Shown: positions 9,433 through 21,833 of the stretch, one piece after another
Numbering within the stretch: position 1 is the stretch's first letter
Layout of the letters: each line of letters opens with the position of its first letter
Assembly (NCBI GenBank): GCA_947069175.1
Contig: CAMTDV010000023.1
Location: 86,376,391 to 86,440,390, forward strand
Source: Scalesia atractyloides
Lineage: Eukaryota > Streptophyta > Magnoliopsida > Asterales > Asteraceae
Direction: 5' to 3'
Length of the DNA stretch: 64,000 bases
Translations under genes and position numbers: made by a program
Notes under the pieces: generated by a model
Database searches by the model: none
Told to the model about the DNA's origin: nothing
Seen by the model: only the letters and a program-made list of their open reading frames with translations

Positions 9433-10290
9433 CTCACTTGTGCTATCCAGTGAAACAAATAACATTTATAATAAACCTCGAAGTTGAATTCAGTCACTCA
9501 GCGCGCCCAAATCACTCTCGCCGGAAATCCGACGACTTCGCCAATCATTGACGTTTTCTATTGACTTAACGGATGTATTAATCTCAACGTCGGTTATAAC
9601 CGATGTCTAATCCCGCGACATCAGTCATAACCGCCGGAGAAAAGCTGACCAACGAATCAAGACAGAAATCGGACCCAATTCATCGAAATTCTTTCCTATA
9701 AATACACACCCAAGTCTCTGGAAATCATTTCGCTCAAAATCGCACCATTTCTCGAATCAATTTCACTCGCCGGAGATTTTCTGCAATCATCGGACTTTCG
9801 CCGAAAAACCGAGACTTTCATCAAAACGGTAAATACCTCGACTCTTTCGGTTTCAATCCACTGTTAGACTATTACTAACTTCAATCCATCAACCAGAATC
9901 AATCCCAGACGACGTAGCCGGAATATTCTGCTCTCGCCGGAAAACCTCTGGAATTTCCAAACTCACGCTGTGAATCGGTATAATCATTCAAACCTTCTGT
10001 TAATCCTTGTTTAGTACCCCAATTTCAAACTAATCGAACAAAACTGTTAATTGATTCAATCAGAAGGAATACACAAATCAGAGCCGATGTCCATTGCCGG
10101 AATTCTGAGAAAATACAGTCTGATCGGTACATTCGATTCCTTAACTCATTTTATTCATCACATTTCAACCAGTAATATGTTCGATGAACGACTCAATCAA
10201 GAACAGTTGAATAATCATCGTCTGAGTCTTTGAGCGAAGAAGACGAAGTCGACGATGTTTATAAGATTAATTAAAACAAGTTATATAAAC

Positions 10291-10697
10291 GGGTTAGACA
10301 CACAGTCCAGCGGTGGACTGTGTGCAAACAATTAACACACGTCTGAGTTCGATCCCTGACACAACCTCACTCTCTGAAATAAAATGTTCTTTTTAAAACG
10401 AACTGGATCAACTCGCTGTAAGATGTTAAGTATAATAAAAATCAGTAGATTAACCAGGTTAGACACACAGTCCAGCGGTGACTGTGTGCAACACTAACCA
10501 CAGGTCCCGGGTTCGAGACCTGTTGTGTGCACCGGTCCGATATAATTAAATCCTTTTTAAAAATAAATGATTTCTGATTAAATTAAATAGTGTATAAATA
10601 TAATTAAAAACAAAATATTTCGGGTTAGACACGTAGCTCAGTTGGTAGAGCTGCGTGCACGCGTACGGGAGGTCTTGGGTTCGAGCCTCACCCAGCC
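10291..10697 (+). other. tRNA-like modules 2-4, 3' LTR copies
   Basis: Three sense modules at about 10291-10363, 10457-10531 and 10622-10697, each opening with GGTTAGACAC. The A-box-like to B-box-like gaps are 32, 31 and 32 nt (A boxes near 10303, 10468 and 10634; B boxes near 10346, 10510 and 10678). Module 4 here has the intact D arm TAGCTCAGTTGGTAGAGC. Confidence 0.65.
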
Positions 10698-11738
10698 CAT
10701 ACATACACACGTCCGAACCGGTCAAAGGTCAACAGTCAACAGTCAAAGTCAATGGTCAACCCAAAAAAAGTCAACATTTTTTTATATTTTTATTTATTTA
10801 TTTAATTTAAAAATCAATTAAAAATACTTAAAAATAATATTTTTTTAAAGTTAGAAAATTTCCTTGAACTCACAAAAATAAACCTAACAATCCCATTAAG
10901 AACACTAATTAAAAAATATTAATCTCAAATAAAAGTTTATTTATTTATCGAACTATTATGTTATTATTTAGGTTAGTTCCCTCGCCGATTAAATCCGAAT
11001 TCGTGCGCATTCATCATCAATCCAAGAAACGCACCCACTGTGAGTGAATTCTTACAAATTCCCCTTTTTTTATTCATGTTTTGGGGTGTATCATGTGTCG
11101 CTTAAATTAATTCGCTTATTCAAACTCGTGCTATACCATATTATGATCTAAACTTAGAATGTAAATATTGTTTGGTGTGATGTATTACATATTGTCAAGT
11201 TGTATGCAAATTATTTGTTAGGCCCATCAGTTCCTCGTGGGAGACGAGTTGAACAACGCGTGCCTCAAAACTCACTCATTAGGCCCATCAGTTCCTCGTG
11301 GGAGACGAGTTGAACAACGCGTGCCTCAAAACAATCATTTGTTGTATTATTTAATATTATGTGTTTTGTGAATAAATTTACATCTACATTTACTCATATG
11401 TGGTTATGCACTTTATTTTATAATCAATACAATAAACACGTTTAAATATTTTCATAGGATTCACTGGCCAACTTTTTGTTGATCCAAAAACCATTTTTAC
11501 ACATGATACAGGTGAACAGGATGAAGCAAGGAACACATAGGAAATTGCCTTAGAAGAAAAATAATGAAGACTAGAAAGATGTATAGAACATGTTGTACTT
11601 GTATGATTTGATTGTATGATCTTCTTTAAAATTGTAATAATAGATATGAAACATTATAATAAATGTCATGAGCTTTGATGAAAACCCAATCATGCCCCGA
11701 TCAACCTTTTTCCGCTACGGGTCGGGTGTGACACTCGT

Positions 11739-12020
11739 AGAAAAGATAAAAAAGTTGGATTTTTTTTGTATAATTTAAAAAAAGTAATCAGGTATAAAAA
11801 AGTTATGGACGTTTAAATATGATAGGGAAAAGACATTTGATTAGCATGTATACCCTTGTATTGATCTTCTCATTTAACCTAGTATTTACAAAAACGCCAC
11901 CGCATCATTATCAACCACAGATAACAAAGATCTTGTGGGTTCTCACCGTTTTCACAATTTAGGGTGATTTCCCTAGAACAAGTATATATATATATATATA
12001 TGTTGTGTGTGTGTGTGTGT
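11739..12020. other. Short intergenic stretch with microsatellites
   Basis: Resumes the sequence interrupted by the gypsy element. It ends in (TA)n (about 11981-12001) and (GT)n (about 12003-12020). No gene is seen. Confidence 0.6.
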
Positions 12021-12966
12021 TGCAACTACCCTTTATTGCGAGAACCGAGAGAACTAGTGTGAACACAAAAAACTTAAAAAATCTAAAAAACACACAAAAA
12101 TATATTTTTTAGTATTTTTTTTGGAAAAATCGCTATATTTCGTCACTAAAAAATAAAAAACAATGTCGAGTAACAATTATCCATGCACATGTGCATATGT
12201 ATCATTTCTTTGACAAATTCTATAATACATTACCAATATTAGATAATTGCACTTTCATTTACACTACCATCCATAATACACTACTTTTTACATTAACAAT
12301 ATTAGAAATTCACATGTACATCTAGATGTATGAACATGATATAACGTGTTTTGTTACACTACTTTGAATACACTTTCCCTTTATCTATCATATCATCCCT
12401 AATACACTACCATTACCTCCTACCATCCATAGTACAACACAATAACCTCCTACCATCCATAATACAATACCAGTACCAATATTTCACTCTATACATGTAC
12501 ATCAATACCCTTTATACCACCCAAACAACATATTACATCATAAATTGACAAATACAACTAAACCATCAACCACTAGATATAACTAACCAAAAGACATGTA
12601 TATGGGCCCACTATATCACTCAAAATCACAAACTTTTTTTTTACCAAAACACATTATATCATGGTTATACATAATGATGCATATGTGCATCTTTAATATT
12701 GGTAATGTAAAAAGTAGTGTATTACGAATGGTATGTAAATGAAAGTGCAACTGTCTACTACAGGTAATGTATTACGGAATTTGTCCAAGAAATGATACAT
12801 ATGCACAGGTGCATCGATAATTGTTACTCGAAAATCTTTTTTGTGACGAAATATAGGGATTCTTTTATGAAAATATTAAAAAAAATTATGCGTTTTTTAG
12901 ATTTTTTAGGTATTTTTTTGTGTTCACATTGGTTCCCGCAATAAAGGTGGTTCTCGCATGAACCCT
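12021..12966. mobile_element. Long foldback element in (TA)n
   Basis: Arms of about 280 bp (about 12021-12305 and 12690-12966) are imperfect inverted repeats along their whole length. The outer part has TTTATTGCGAGAACC paired with GGTTCCCGCAATAAA. The inner part has GATACATATGCAC-type and AATGAAAGTGCAA-type pairs. The central ~385 bp is unpaired AT-rich sequence. It is flanked by TA-rich microsatellites on both sides. No transposase is encoded. The 65-codon frame near the middle (12351-12548) is compositional. Confidence 0.75.
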
Positions 12967-12990
12967 ATATTATATATATATATATATATA

Positions 12991-13556
12991 GGAGAGGCAT
13001 CATGAGAAAAATCATCTTTGTGAGAAAACTCGAGGAAATTCTATCTAGCTATTAGCAAACCCTAATCCTCTAACTCTAAGAAATAAACCCTAAACACTAA
13101 TAGCTAAACCTAAAGGCTAAGTCTAAAAGCTAAAATTAAATGGTAAAGTTAAAACAAAATAAATAAATAAACCCTAATCTCTAAAATAAACCTTAAACCC
13201 TAAAAACTAAACCTAGATAAATTTAACACAAATATCAGTTGTTTTATAGAGTTTCTCGAATTTTCTCATGAAGAAAACTTGAGAAACTATATCTAAGGAT
13301 TGATATTTGTGTTATTGTATTTTCTAGGGTTTAGTGTGTAATTTTTAGATGTTAGGGTTTTGCTTTTCGGGTTTAAGTTTAGGATTTAGTCTTTATCTTT
13401 TAGCCGTTAGCCTTTAGGGTTTAGCTTATTTGAGGTTTATGGTTTATTTCTTAAGGTTTAGGGATTAGGGTTTATTTCTTATGGTTTAGGAACTAGGGTT
13501 TAGTAATAGTTAGATAGATTTATCTCACAAAGATGAGTTTTTCATGATCTCTCTCC
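12991..13556. mobile_element. Foldback element with telomere-like arms
   Basis: A near-continuous palindrome. GGAGAGGCATCATGA at 12991 matches the complement of TCATGATCTCTCTCC ending at 13556, and the axis is near 13265. The left arm contains several CCCTAAA/CCCTAAT units and the right arm several TTTAGGG/ATTAGGG units, i.e. plant telomere-type motifs, but degenerate and not in tandem. The left border is a (TA)n run (12970-12990). Confidence 0.7.
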
Positions 13557-14342
13557 GTCTCTCTCTCACAGACACACAAACATACACATCTATTATATAT
13601 AATAAATGAAAATAAGTGTGGGATACGTGTCATTTTTAGGGCCTCTAGATTTGGTTTTTGACAGAAACATAATGAGAAATTATTTTAAGAAAGTAATTGC
13701 ATACTTATTTTTTCAAATTAAAAAGTCACCAATTTTTACAATAATTTATGTTCTAATTTTCATTTACAGTTGCCATAATTTCCTTTTTTAATTTTTGTTT
13801 ACAACTTTTCCCTATATGCTTTTCTAATTTATGGTATAATTCATTTGTATCTTTGAAATTTAGATTGTGACCGAATTTTTTTTAATCAATTTCACAATTA
13901 TACTTTCCTTTATTCCTATACAATCGATTACACACTAATTAAGCAATATGTCTATATAGCATAGTCAAAATTAAAACCAAAATTGTTAATCAAATATATA
14001 ATTTCTTGTAGATGTAGTTAGAAGAATAATATGGGGCCAAAGAGTAGCTGAATAACATTTATTTATATTATTTCTATAGAATTTTACGTAAGTCAACATA
14101 ACTTTAACATAAACAACAGTTTATTTGCATAATTTTAATACATTTCTATCGTATTAAATTATTACGTATAGTATCACTTAAACTTTACTTTGTAGTGGAC
14201 ACGTGATAAAAGGGAGGTGTATGACATAAAAAAATATGGCTACATATCGACTTGCTTGAATATTGAAAAGAAGACGGTTATGCTGAAGTTGTTGTTAGCT
14301 TATTGGTTTACTTTTCTAACAATTAAACTAACATGGTGGGAG
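13557..14342. other. AT-rich intergenic DNA
   Basis: No gene, RNA or repeat structure is recognised. Small frames at 13606 and 14217 have no domain likeness. Confidence 0.55.
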
Positions 14343-15630
14343 TGTGGTATAATTTTTGTATATATTTTTAGCACTTTTACTCATTTATCAAGCTTTAAAT
14401 TTGTAAAACACGATATGACACAATCACTCTCTACAACACGTCAGGGCAAGTGCACCCATCTTTGGCGTAGTGTAGTGATGGTAAGGTACCAACTTATCAA
14501 GGGACACAAGAGTTTTTAATATAGGAATATCGTCAACGTCTAATCTAATCAAAATTTTGAGAAAAATGTTCGCAAGTTTAAAAAGAAATAAACGTAAAAA
14601 TGTTAGAGGAAAAACATATACAAGATAGAATCACTTAGTTCCGACTCATCTTTTACGTATCCTTTGATTATTTCCGCACTGTGGGCTTTTTAAAAGGCTA
14701 TCTTAGTTATAGTGGCATGTCCCTTATTTGGAGGCAACACTATCATCAGCCATATTGGTCTAAGTCAGCAGGGATACAGTCCCACAAGGCCGAATTATTG
14801 AAAGATAATTAAATAAGTTATTAATGCAAAATGTGGCATGTCCCTCTTTTGAAGGCAATGGTACCCTCGGCCATATTGGTATGAGTCAGCAGGAACACAT
14901 TCCCGCAAGGCCAGTTAAAAGTTTTAATAGTAGTTTATTTATAAGGGATTTAAGCCGTTCTTACTTCCCCCGATTTGATGTTATCTACCTCAAGATAAGT
15001 CCAATAAGCTTGAATCAAGTCCTCGCAGGATCTATACACTGAACGAGGCAAGAACATTACACAAACAACCCTTCTAACCCTCTTGCAGGCAGTTAACGCG
15101 CTTTCTATAGACCTTAAAAAAACGAATGAGTGAATCAACAAAACATGAAAAGTTATAGAGCAAAGTTCACTTTCAGTATAAAAAACTAGTAGTAAAGTCA
15201 TTAAACCCAAATAAAAAGTAGCCAAAGATTGGAATCAAGAGTAATAAATAAAAGATCTGTTTTCACTAAGTGATGTAAGAGATTTAGCCAAGCATTGCCT
15301 TTGTTTGACAAGAACTCTTAGATCAATCTTGGATCCCGAGACTACTACACACACTCTAAAAGTGGATGATGGAGGAATATGGTGGATGATGGTGTTGTAG
15401 TGGTGGTGGAATAGTGGCAGGTGAGAGAGAAGTGGTTTACCAAGGGATTCGTTGGTAATGAACCAAGCACGTCTATTTATAGAGGCAAATAGACCTTTCA
15501 CGAGTCCCCATGTCCAGGGGCACGGCCCCATGGCCTTTCCTCTCTGTCTTCATTAATTGCCTGGTGTTAGTCTGTATGCACACAAAAGGGGTTGATTTTA
15601 TACCTTGTTTGAAATAACTTATATGTCACA
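14343..15630 (-). repeat. LTR of Athila/Tat-like element, left copy
   Basis: Starts TGTGGTATAA and ends ATGTCACA on the plus strand. It matches 22562-24091 but lacks about 350 bp present there (equivalent of about 23690-24045). A TATA box on the minus strand lies near 15472-15484 (complement of CTATTTATAG). Motifs such as GGGCAAGTGCAC and internal CATATTGGTCT...TCCCGCAAGGCC repeats (14750 and 14873) are shared with the right copy. Confidence 0.7.
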
Positions 15631-16785
15631 TTAATTGCCCAAATGGAAGAGGCAGAGAAGAAGTCTTTGGGTCTTGCTTTAGAGTGTCGGGAATGCAAGT
15701 TCTATTTCTTCTTGTTTTTATTTTATTTACAATACTGTTCGACATGATTTATTACAACACTTTTTTTGAAAAAACATATTTTAGGCATAATATGCCTCTT
15801 AAAATTTCATTAAACTCTATACAATTTCACACATAACTCAAGTGATCACTTAACAATCGGCCGAAGATGTATGAGCGAAACGCTTGGTGTCGGTGTGGAA
15901 CTTACTCCTACATAGGCTTGATAAGCAAACAAACCTCCTCTTTTTTGACATAATCTTGGTAAATAAGAGAACTTTTAAAGGGTAAGTTTTGGCTAGGGGT
16001 TGGGGTTTTTTTGTTTGAAAAGTGGCTAAAGGCGTAAAAATGTCGGTTTCTTTTGAAAAATTTATTTGTAACTTTGATACCAAATCTATACAAATGATGA
16101 ACATTAAGCAAGATTTTTGGTACTTGCTTAATTATTTCAAGCAACTAAAGATTTTATTTTTTTTTGTTTTCATAGAATATTCACAAGATATCTAAGTCAC
16201 ATTTTTCATTTTTCAAAGAAACTGTTTTTTAGTAAAATAAATGGTGTAAATGTAAAAAGGTTTACGGGTGATGAGTGATTGTTGCAAAATTGTATTTTGC
16301 AGGTTTTGAAACGAAATGTTTAGGCTCAAAGAGGTTAACAAGGGGATATTTGTAGGGAGACAAAAAAGAAAAATAAGGTTTAAATGGAAAACGGTTATAG
16401 TATTAATCCTTCAATCACTTACTTACTTGGATTAGTCAGTAAGGACAATGCATTGTCTTGGCAAGTTCTAGATTCGTAAGAACCATACGGGCTATCACAC
16501 AAGAAATGAAAAGTGAGCATTTAGTAAAGTTATGGTGTTATAAACTCTTTAAAGACTCAAAACTCACTTTTTGTGTAAAAGGGTTAGAAGTGTAAAAATG
16601 TATATACAATCAAAATTTAAAAAAAATTGTCATGCCCTTTTATAAATTTTTCTTATATGTTTCTTTTTATCAGGCGCTGTCGGTTGTAAATTAAGAAAAA
16701 CGAAATTTTAAAACTAACTTTCTAACTTAAACTAAGACAAAAAAAAAATAAAGAAAAAAATTCAAAAAAAGATTTGGCGTGTTTA
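15631..16785 (-). other. Internal region of Athila/Tat-like element, left part
   Basis: AT-rich, no domain readable on either strand. The expected polypurine tract next to the left LTR is not evident. It ends at the target site of the nested solo LTR (GTTTA at 16781-16785). Confidence 0.4.
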
Positions 16786-18996
16786 TGTGACATCCGGCTA
16801 ATTTGAGTCTGCACCTTACTAGTGTGACACTTTTATGAATAAATAAAGGCATTATTTTATTGAATTTGGTGTTATTTGATGGTATTTGATGTGTTGATAA
16901 ATTCAAACTTTGTCAAAAATTATGCTGGCAATAATAAGATAAACGCGTATCGCGTAACGAACAAAATGCGCAACGACCGTCGTGACCGCCCGAATAAGGT
17001 TAAAATCCTAAAAATATTCCGTTATGATTAAAATGCTATTTTAATCATATTCATGAGAACAATAAACTAATTAAAACGCTTAGAAACTCTATTTTGCAAG
17101 TTTAAGCGCATACTACGCAATACCGCGCATTATCTGCAAAATACAGACAACGCAGCAAGTCTAGGCAAATAAAATATTGTTCATCAAAATTATGGTGAGT
17201 TTATTTTTATAGAATGATAAAAATAATTTTAAAACACCATAAAACGCGAGATAAAATACCCGTTAGCCAGTTAAATACCTATAAGTGTCTAATCACCCTA
17301 CTTCTTACGAGTGTCGCCCAGAGGGGGAGTTCCCAAAACCAATGATATTTCATGCAATCTTACACACTAGACACTTGTCCCTCATGCAAGAAGTTTTGGA
17401 CACCATTTCCACATTTTTCCCTCATATGGCCGTCACCACAACCACCCTTCCACTTTCATTTTTCTTTGATCATTTCATGAAGAATCAAGTGCCTTTCAAG
17501 CCATTTCCAAGTTTCTTCGAGAATTTGAAGGTCAATCCATGGAGTTTTCAAGATGGTGCAAGCTTTTTATCACAAAACCCATCATCAAAAACCCTCCAAT
17601 ATTCTTGAAAGGTATAAAGTTATTTTCAAGTTCATGCTCTTTTACTTGATGATGATGGAAAGTTTCTCAAAAGCTTGGAATTCTTCACAAACTTGAAATC
17701 TAAATAAGAAAATGTTTTAATAAAAACTGGAAATTTATATATTTGTGTGTGAGGCCGTGAGTATGTGTGAGTGTGTGTTAGAATTGTGTTTTGTTAATAT
17801 GTTGATTTTTGAATGAAAGGATTCTTCAAAGGTTCATGCATATATGATTGAAAGTGATATACATGAAAATGATTTGTGATTAAAGTGGAATGATGAATGT
17901 GTCTATACGTGCATGTATTGATACATACGGTTTCGTTTGTTAGTTCATAAAAGGATGAGGATGTTAGATGCATTAATGCTATGAATGATTTGATGGTGAT
18001 TAGATTAAAATGATATTTAGATAATACTAAATAAATGTATGTAAGATACATTTAAGTCTTGGATGAAGATGAAATGATAATCATGCATTAGATGCTTGTA
18101 CATAAGCATGCATAATGATTAAACGATCATGAGATGATGAATTTGTTATGGTATGATAAAAGTGAATTAAATAAGAATATAAACCTACAAAAATAATGTT
18201 ATATGATGTGCTAGGATGATATGAAGTTATGTCATAGGTTTGGTAGCTTTGCATGTTGTACATGTGGCTTAAAAAGTAGTAAAATGGATGAAATTGCATA
18301 ATTTATGTGACTTACATGAAAACTGCACTAACATGAGTATAAGTACCATTTTATTCAGTAAAAACATGTGTTATGCTAAAATATCAAGTCGTTACGATTT
18401 GGGATAATTATAGTAAAGTTCGATACAAGACTATGCGTTAAAAATGGTAAAAATCGGCTTTTAAAGTGATTTTTATAAAACTTTTTTAGATCAGAAGATA
18501 AACTGATATTTTTTATAAAAATATAAGTATTTTAACTTATATTAAGTATCCTTGGTTTTTAGCTAGTCGTACGTGACTTCCGACGCCTGAAAACGTTACG
18601 AAATGTCAAAATACGCATATTTCAATGTACACGAAAATGGGTTGTTCAAAAGTGAACTTTGTGTGACATGATATGATATGTGAATATGAGTATGTGTAAT
18701 GTGTTATGTTAAGTGTTGACATGATAGTAGGATTTAAGACTATGCATGTATACTTGTTCCATTGAAACGATAATTCCGTTAAAAGTCACGTTAAGTATGT
18801 AACTTATTTGTCGAGCATGAAAATATATAAGTTAACAAAATACGTGTAATACGATATTTGATAATATATTCACGTTTATGTATATACTACGAAGTGCAAA
18901 TCGTAGATATATTGCATATAAACGGGTGTGATAACGGATATAACATAATGATGGTCACCAATAAAATCAATCAAGTTGCAATAATCTTCACATTCA

Positions 18997-19027
<31 letters not shown>

Positions 19028-20490
19028 ATGAACGCATATATATAAATATGCCAACATAATAAAAAATAAAGACTTTTTCCGAAAAATATCAAAGTTATGT
19101 GAAAATTTCTAAGTATTGGAGAAACTTAGGTATTTTGTGGAATATTGGTTATTAAATCGTTCCTTTTTAAATTAGGACATGCAGATCAATTTATGGGATT
19201 GCGCTAATATAAATACGCACCCAAATGTGAGTGTCAATAACCTCTCTTTTTACTGTTTTATATAACATTTTGGGGGAAGAACTACCTTAAAAAAGATAAT
19301 AATACGTTTTTGTATAAAACATGCCTTTAAATAAATTATTAATATATTTTCGTGGAAAATATATGGTTTTGGATTGAACATAAAATACATTTTGGTGAGA
19401 AATGGGTTTTGATGAATATATTTTTGTGGAAAATATATGGTTTTGGATTGAATATAAATATACGTTTCGGGGAGGAACGGGTTTTGATTGGTTATATATA
19501 TGTTTCAGGGAGAAACAGGGATTATTACGGTGTTTTTGATAAAACCACCTGTAGATTTAAAAATGCTTAAATCTAAGTTGTGACAAATTTGCTCGATCTC
19601 AAGAGAGTAAGTATTGGTATTGGCTTACGTTTCGGTGGGGACTTCAGGAGATTCGTACAACACAAAATATTAAATTTATCGTTTTAGTAGGATATGCATA
19701 TTGTTGATGAGGCAGGCATTATAAGTGGCCCATTGTGGGCACTTGCACAAATTTTGTCGTTTAATCATTAATACTGTATGCGTCGAATTGTTGATAGATC
19801 TATCGGGTTGACCATCCTATCGTGACCGGTAGCTCCGTGTCAAGTTAAGCAACGAATTAATATTTTGTATTGTCTAGCTTTGATTATACCCTTATTGTTA
19901 ATATATAGCTCGTATAGTATTGCAAACTTACGAATCTGAATATTTAATGCTAGAAATTTAATATATAAACCTTGTGAAAATGTCTTAATATCGAAGTTTT
20001 TGGAAAATGCTTGCGATGACTAACCCTCGGATTTTTGTTAAGGAAATAAAATGACACTCTTAAATTATATGGATGTTTTATTATTAAACACATAATAAGA
20101 AAGTTTTCCTTGGATCAAATTAACTATAATTTGAATATGTGAACTCACCCTCCTTTGTGTTGACACTTGATTTTAACGTGTTCTTCAGGTGCATGAGTTC
20201 GGCTTCGGGATTTTGGTATATCTTATGGTTGTTAATGCATGTTGTGTTAAATAATAATTTGGAAAACTTTTAATATTTTGGGACCAAGTTTGTACTAAGA
20301 TCTATAAGGATCAAAACAACTTAACTATGTTGTGGTTGTGGTTGTGTTTAAACATTAAACTTTAAATTATTTTTTAATTAAGTTGAATGTCCAAAAATAA
20401 ATAATGCATCGTCCACGAAGAAACTTATGGGCACCAACATCCGTCACTACTACATTTGTATTTCCGCTGCGACGTTTTTGGAGTGTGACA
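16786..20490 (+). mobile_element. Solo LTR (gypsy type), 3.7 kb
   Basis: Begins TGTGACATCC and ends GAGTGTGACA. It is bordered by a perfect 5-bp target duplication GTTTA (16781-16785 and 20491-20495). No primer binding site, polypurine tract or gag/pol is seen inside, so this is a single LTR left by LTR-LTR recombination. It holds a 107-codon frame (17285-17608, starting within TCTAATCACC) that has no recognised domain, and a (TA)n run near 19000-19030. At 3705 bp it is unusually long for an LTR. Confidence 0.82.
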
Positions 20491-20495
20491 GTTTA

Positions 20496-21145
20496 GCGGT
20501 TCCAAGTTGAGTGTTGTGTAAGCTTTGTTTTAGGACAAAAGATTCAAGTGCCCCCTGCCCACATACACACTTAAATTACACATTGTCCTCATGTGTCCAA
20601 AATGAGTTAGATTTGATTAAATATGTAAACTTGGGTTAAAACAACAAAAATTTTCAGAAACTTGGCACTGACACGTAGGTGTGTCAGGGAGGCACGGCCC
20701 CGTGTCAAAAGTGCCAGTAACATGAATTTAAAAAAAAACTTATAGAAGACAGGCATGGTGGCGTACCTAAGAGGTACGACCCCATGTGATAGGTCTAGAA
20801 GCAAAATTGTTTCATCAATGTAGAGGCACGGGGGCGTGCTTACCTCACACGACCCTATGCTAACTTACTAAACCATTCCACAAGTTGGAGAACTTCTGTT
20901 TATGTGCATGGGGTTCTGCTTCACCGTTATTTCATCTTTCTAAACCATTCCACAAGTTTATACGCCAAATTTTTAGTGTTATTCCATTTAATCCTTCCAT
21001 CATCCGATTACAAAGTAGAAAAATAGAAATTACAAACTAGTTTTAAGTCCTAATAGATACCTTAGTATATACCCCAAAAGATTTAAACAACATAGCTCTT
21101 CCCTAAATAAACAATGGAAGAACAAGAAAAACCTGAAACTAGTTT
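20496..21145 (-). other. Internal region of Athila/Tat-like element, right part
   Basis: Continues the internal region after the solo LTR. It contains repeated phrases of the GGCACGGCCCCGTGT / ACGACCCCATG kind, which also occur in the LTRs. No protein is readable. Confidence 0.4.
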
Positions 21146-21149
21146 TTGG

Positions 21150-21603
21150 GTGATAAGGGCTTAGAGCTATTTTCGGGTGTGCTCCCTCATAGATCATTGA
21201 GCATTAATTTGATCTCCCTTGGTAGGAAGATGAAGGGCTTATCGTTGATGTCCTCTTGTGGAAAAGGAGCGACGGACCACCGGAACCTCATAAAAGGCAT
21301 CAATGGGGGGTTTCGTTGGTATCTCATCCCACCTGGTCGAGTTTATAACCTCATGAGCTAGGTTCCAATCGTCTTGCGAGAGGAACAGATCCATAGGGGA
21401 GACCACTAGGATGTTTAACCTTTAGTTTAAAAGGTTGATTTCCCGAAAGCTACTCTCTAAGGCTAACATGAGGTAGTTCACTCGGTCGATGAGGATCTCC
21501 TCCACCGTTGTCATTTCCTCGATTGACTCCCGTAGCGCGCACACATAGCAGACAAGGGTTGCCTCGAGTGAGAGCCTTCTTCCCCTTCTATTGTTGCAAG
21601 AGC
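21150..21603 (-). pseudogene. Gag-like remnant, minus strand
   Basis: Read on the minus strand, the segment gives protein-like stretches in shifting frames. One is a helical piece, ALRESIEEMTTVEEILIDRV, extending to about SSFREINLLN before a stop. Another is SPMDLFLSQDDWNLAHEVIN followed by STRWDEIPTKPPIDAF. Composition and placement downstream of the primer site fit a decayed Gag of the Athila/Tat-like element. No motif proves it. Confidence 0.4.
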
Positions 21604-21833
21604 TTGTTGATGAAGTTCCGCTCTACTGGCTTGACATGCTAAGTAAACAAGACAAACCATTAAAGTTGGGATTACAAACAAATCACACGGCCCCGTGCTG
21701 CTTCAACAAATCTGATTTTTCAACCCATGAACACTTATTTTATGTTAAAAACTTTTGGTTTTTGACATTTCTAGATGTAATAACTTAAAATAGTGTTGTA
21801 AAACATTAGTTTTGCAAGAGTTTAGGTTGAAAA

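Larger units (their letters stand above)
3631..11733 (+). mobile_element. Ty3/gypsy LTR retrotransposon, Gag-only derivative
   Basis: A complete two-LTR insertion of about 8.1 kb. The direct LTRs are 3631-6191 and 9178-11733, both beginning TGTAACATCC and ending GTGTGACA. A perfect 5-bp target duplication CTCGT lies at 3626-3630 and 11734-11738. An initiator-Met-type primer binding site follows the 5' LTR and a polypurine tract precedes the 3' LTR. The internal region is under 3 kb and encodes only a broken Gag. No protease, reverse transcriptase, RNase H or integrase could be read, so the copy must depend on enzymes supplied elsewhere, like published terminal-repeat GAG (TR-GAG) derivatives. 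TTTCGGGACGAAATTT just before the polypurine tract resembles the end of Tekay-like chromovirus internal regions. That subfamily call is inference. The LTRs are very similar, so the insertion is fairly recent. Confidence 0.92.
9178..11733 (+). repeat. 3' LTR of gypsy element
   Basis: A 2556-bp copy of the 5' LTR with scattered substitutions and small indels, for example a CGG in place of CGGG near the start and AACGGT in place of AATGGT at the donor-like site. It ends GTGTGACA, followed by the right target duplication CTCGT (11734-11738). Confidence 0.92.

Noticed and set aside
17285..17608. 107-codon frame as a host gene
   Set aside because: Lies inside a solo LTR, has no domain likeness and no supporting neighbours.
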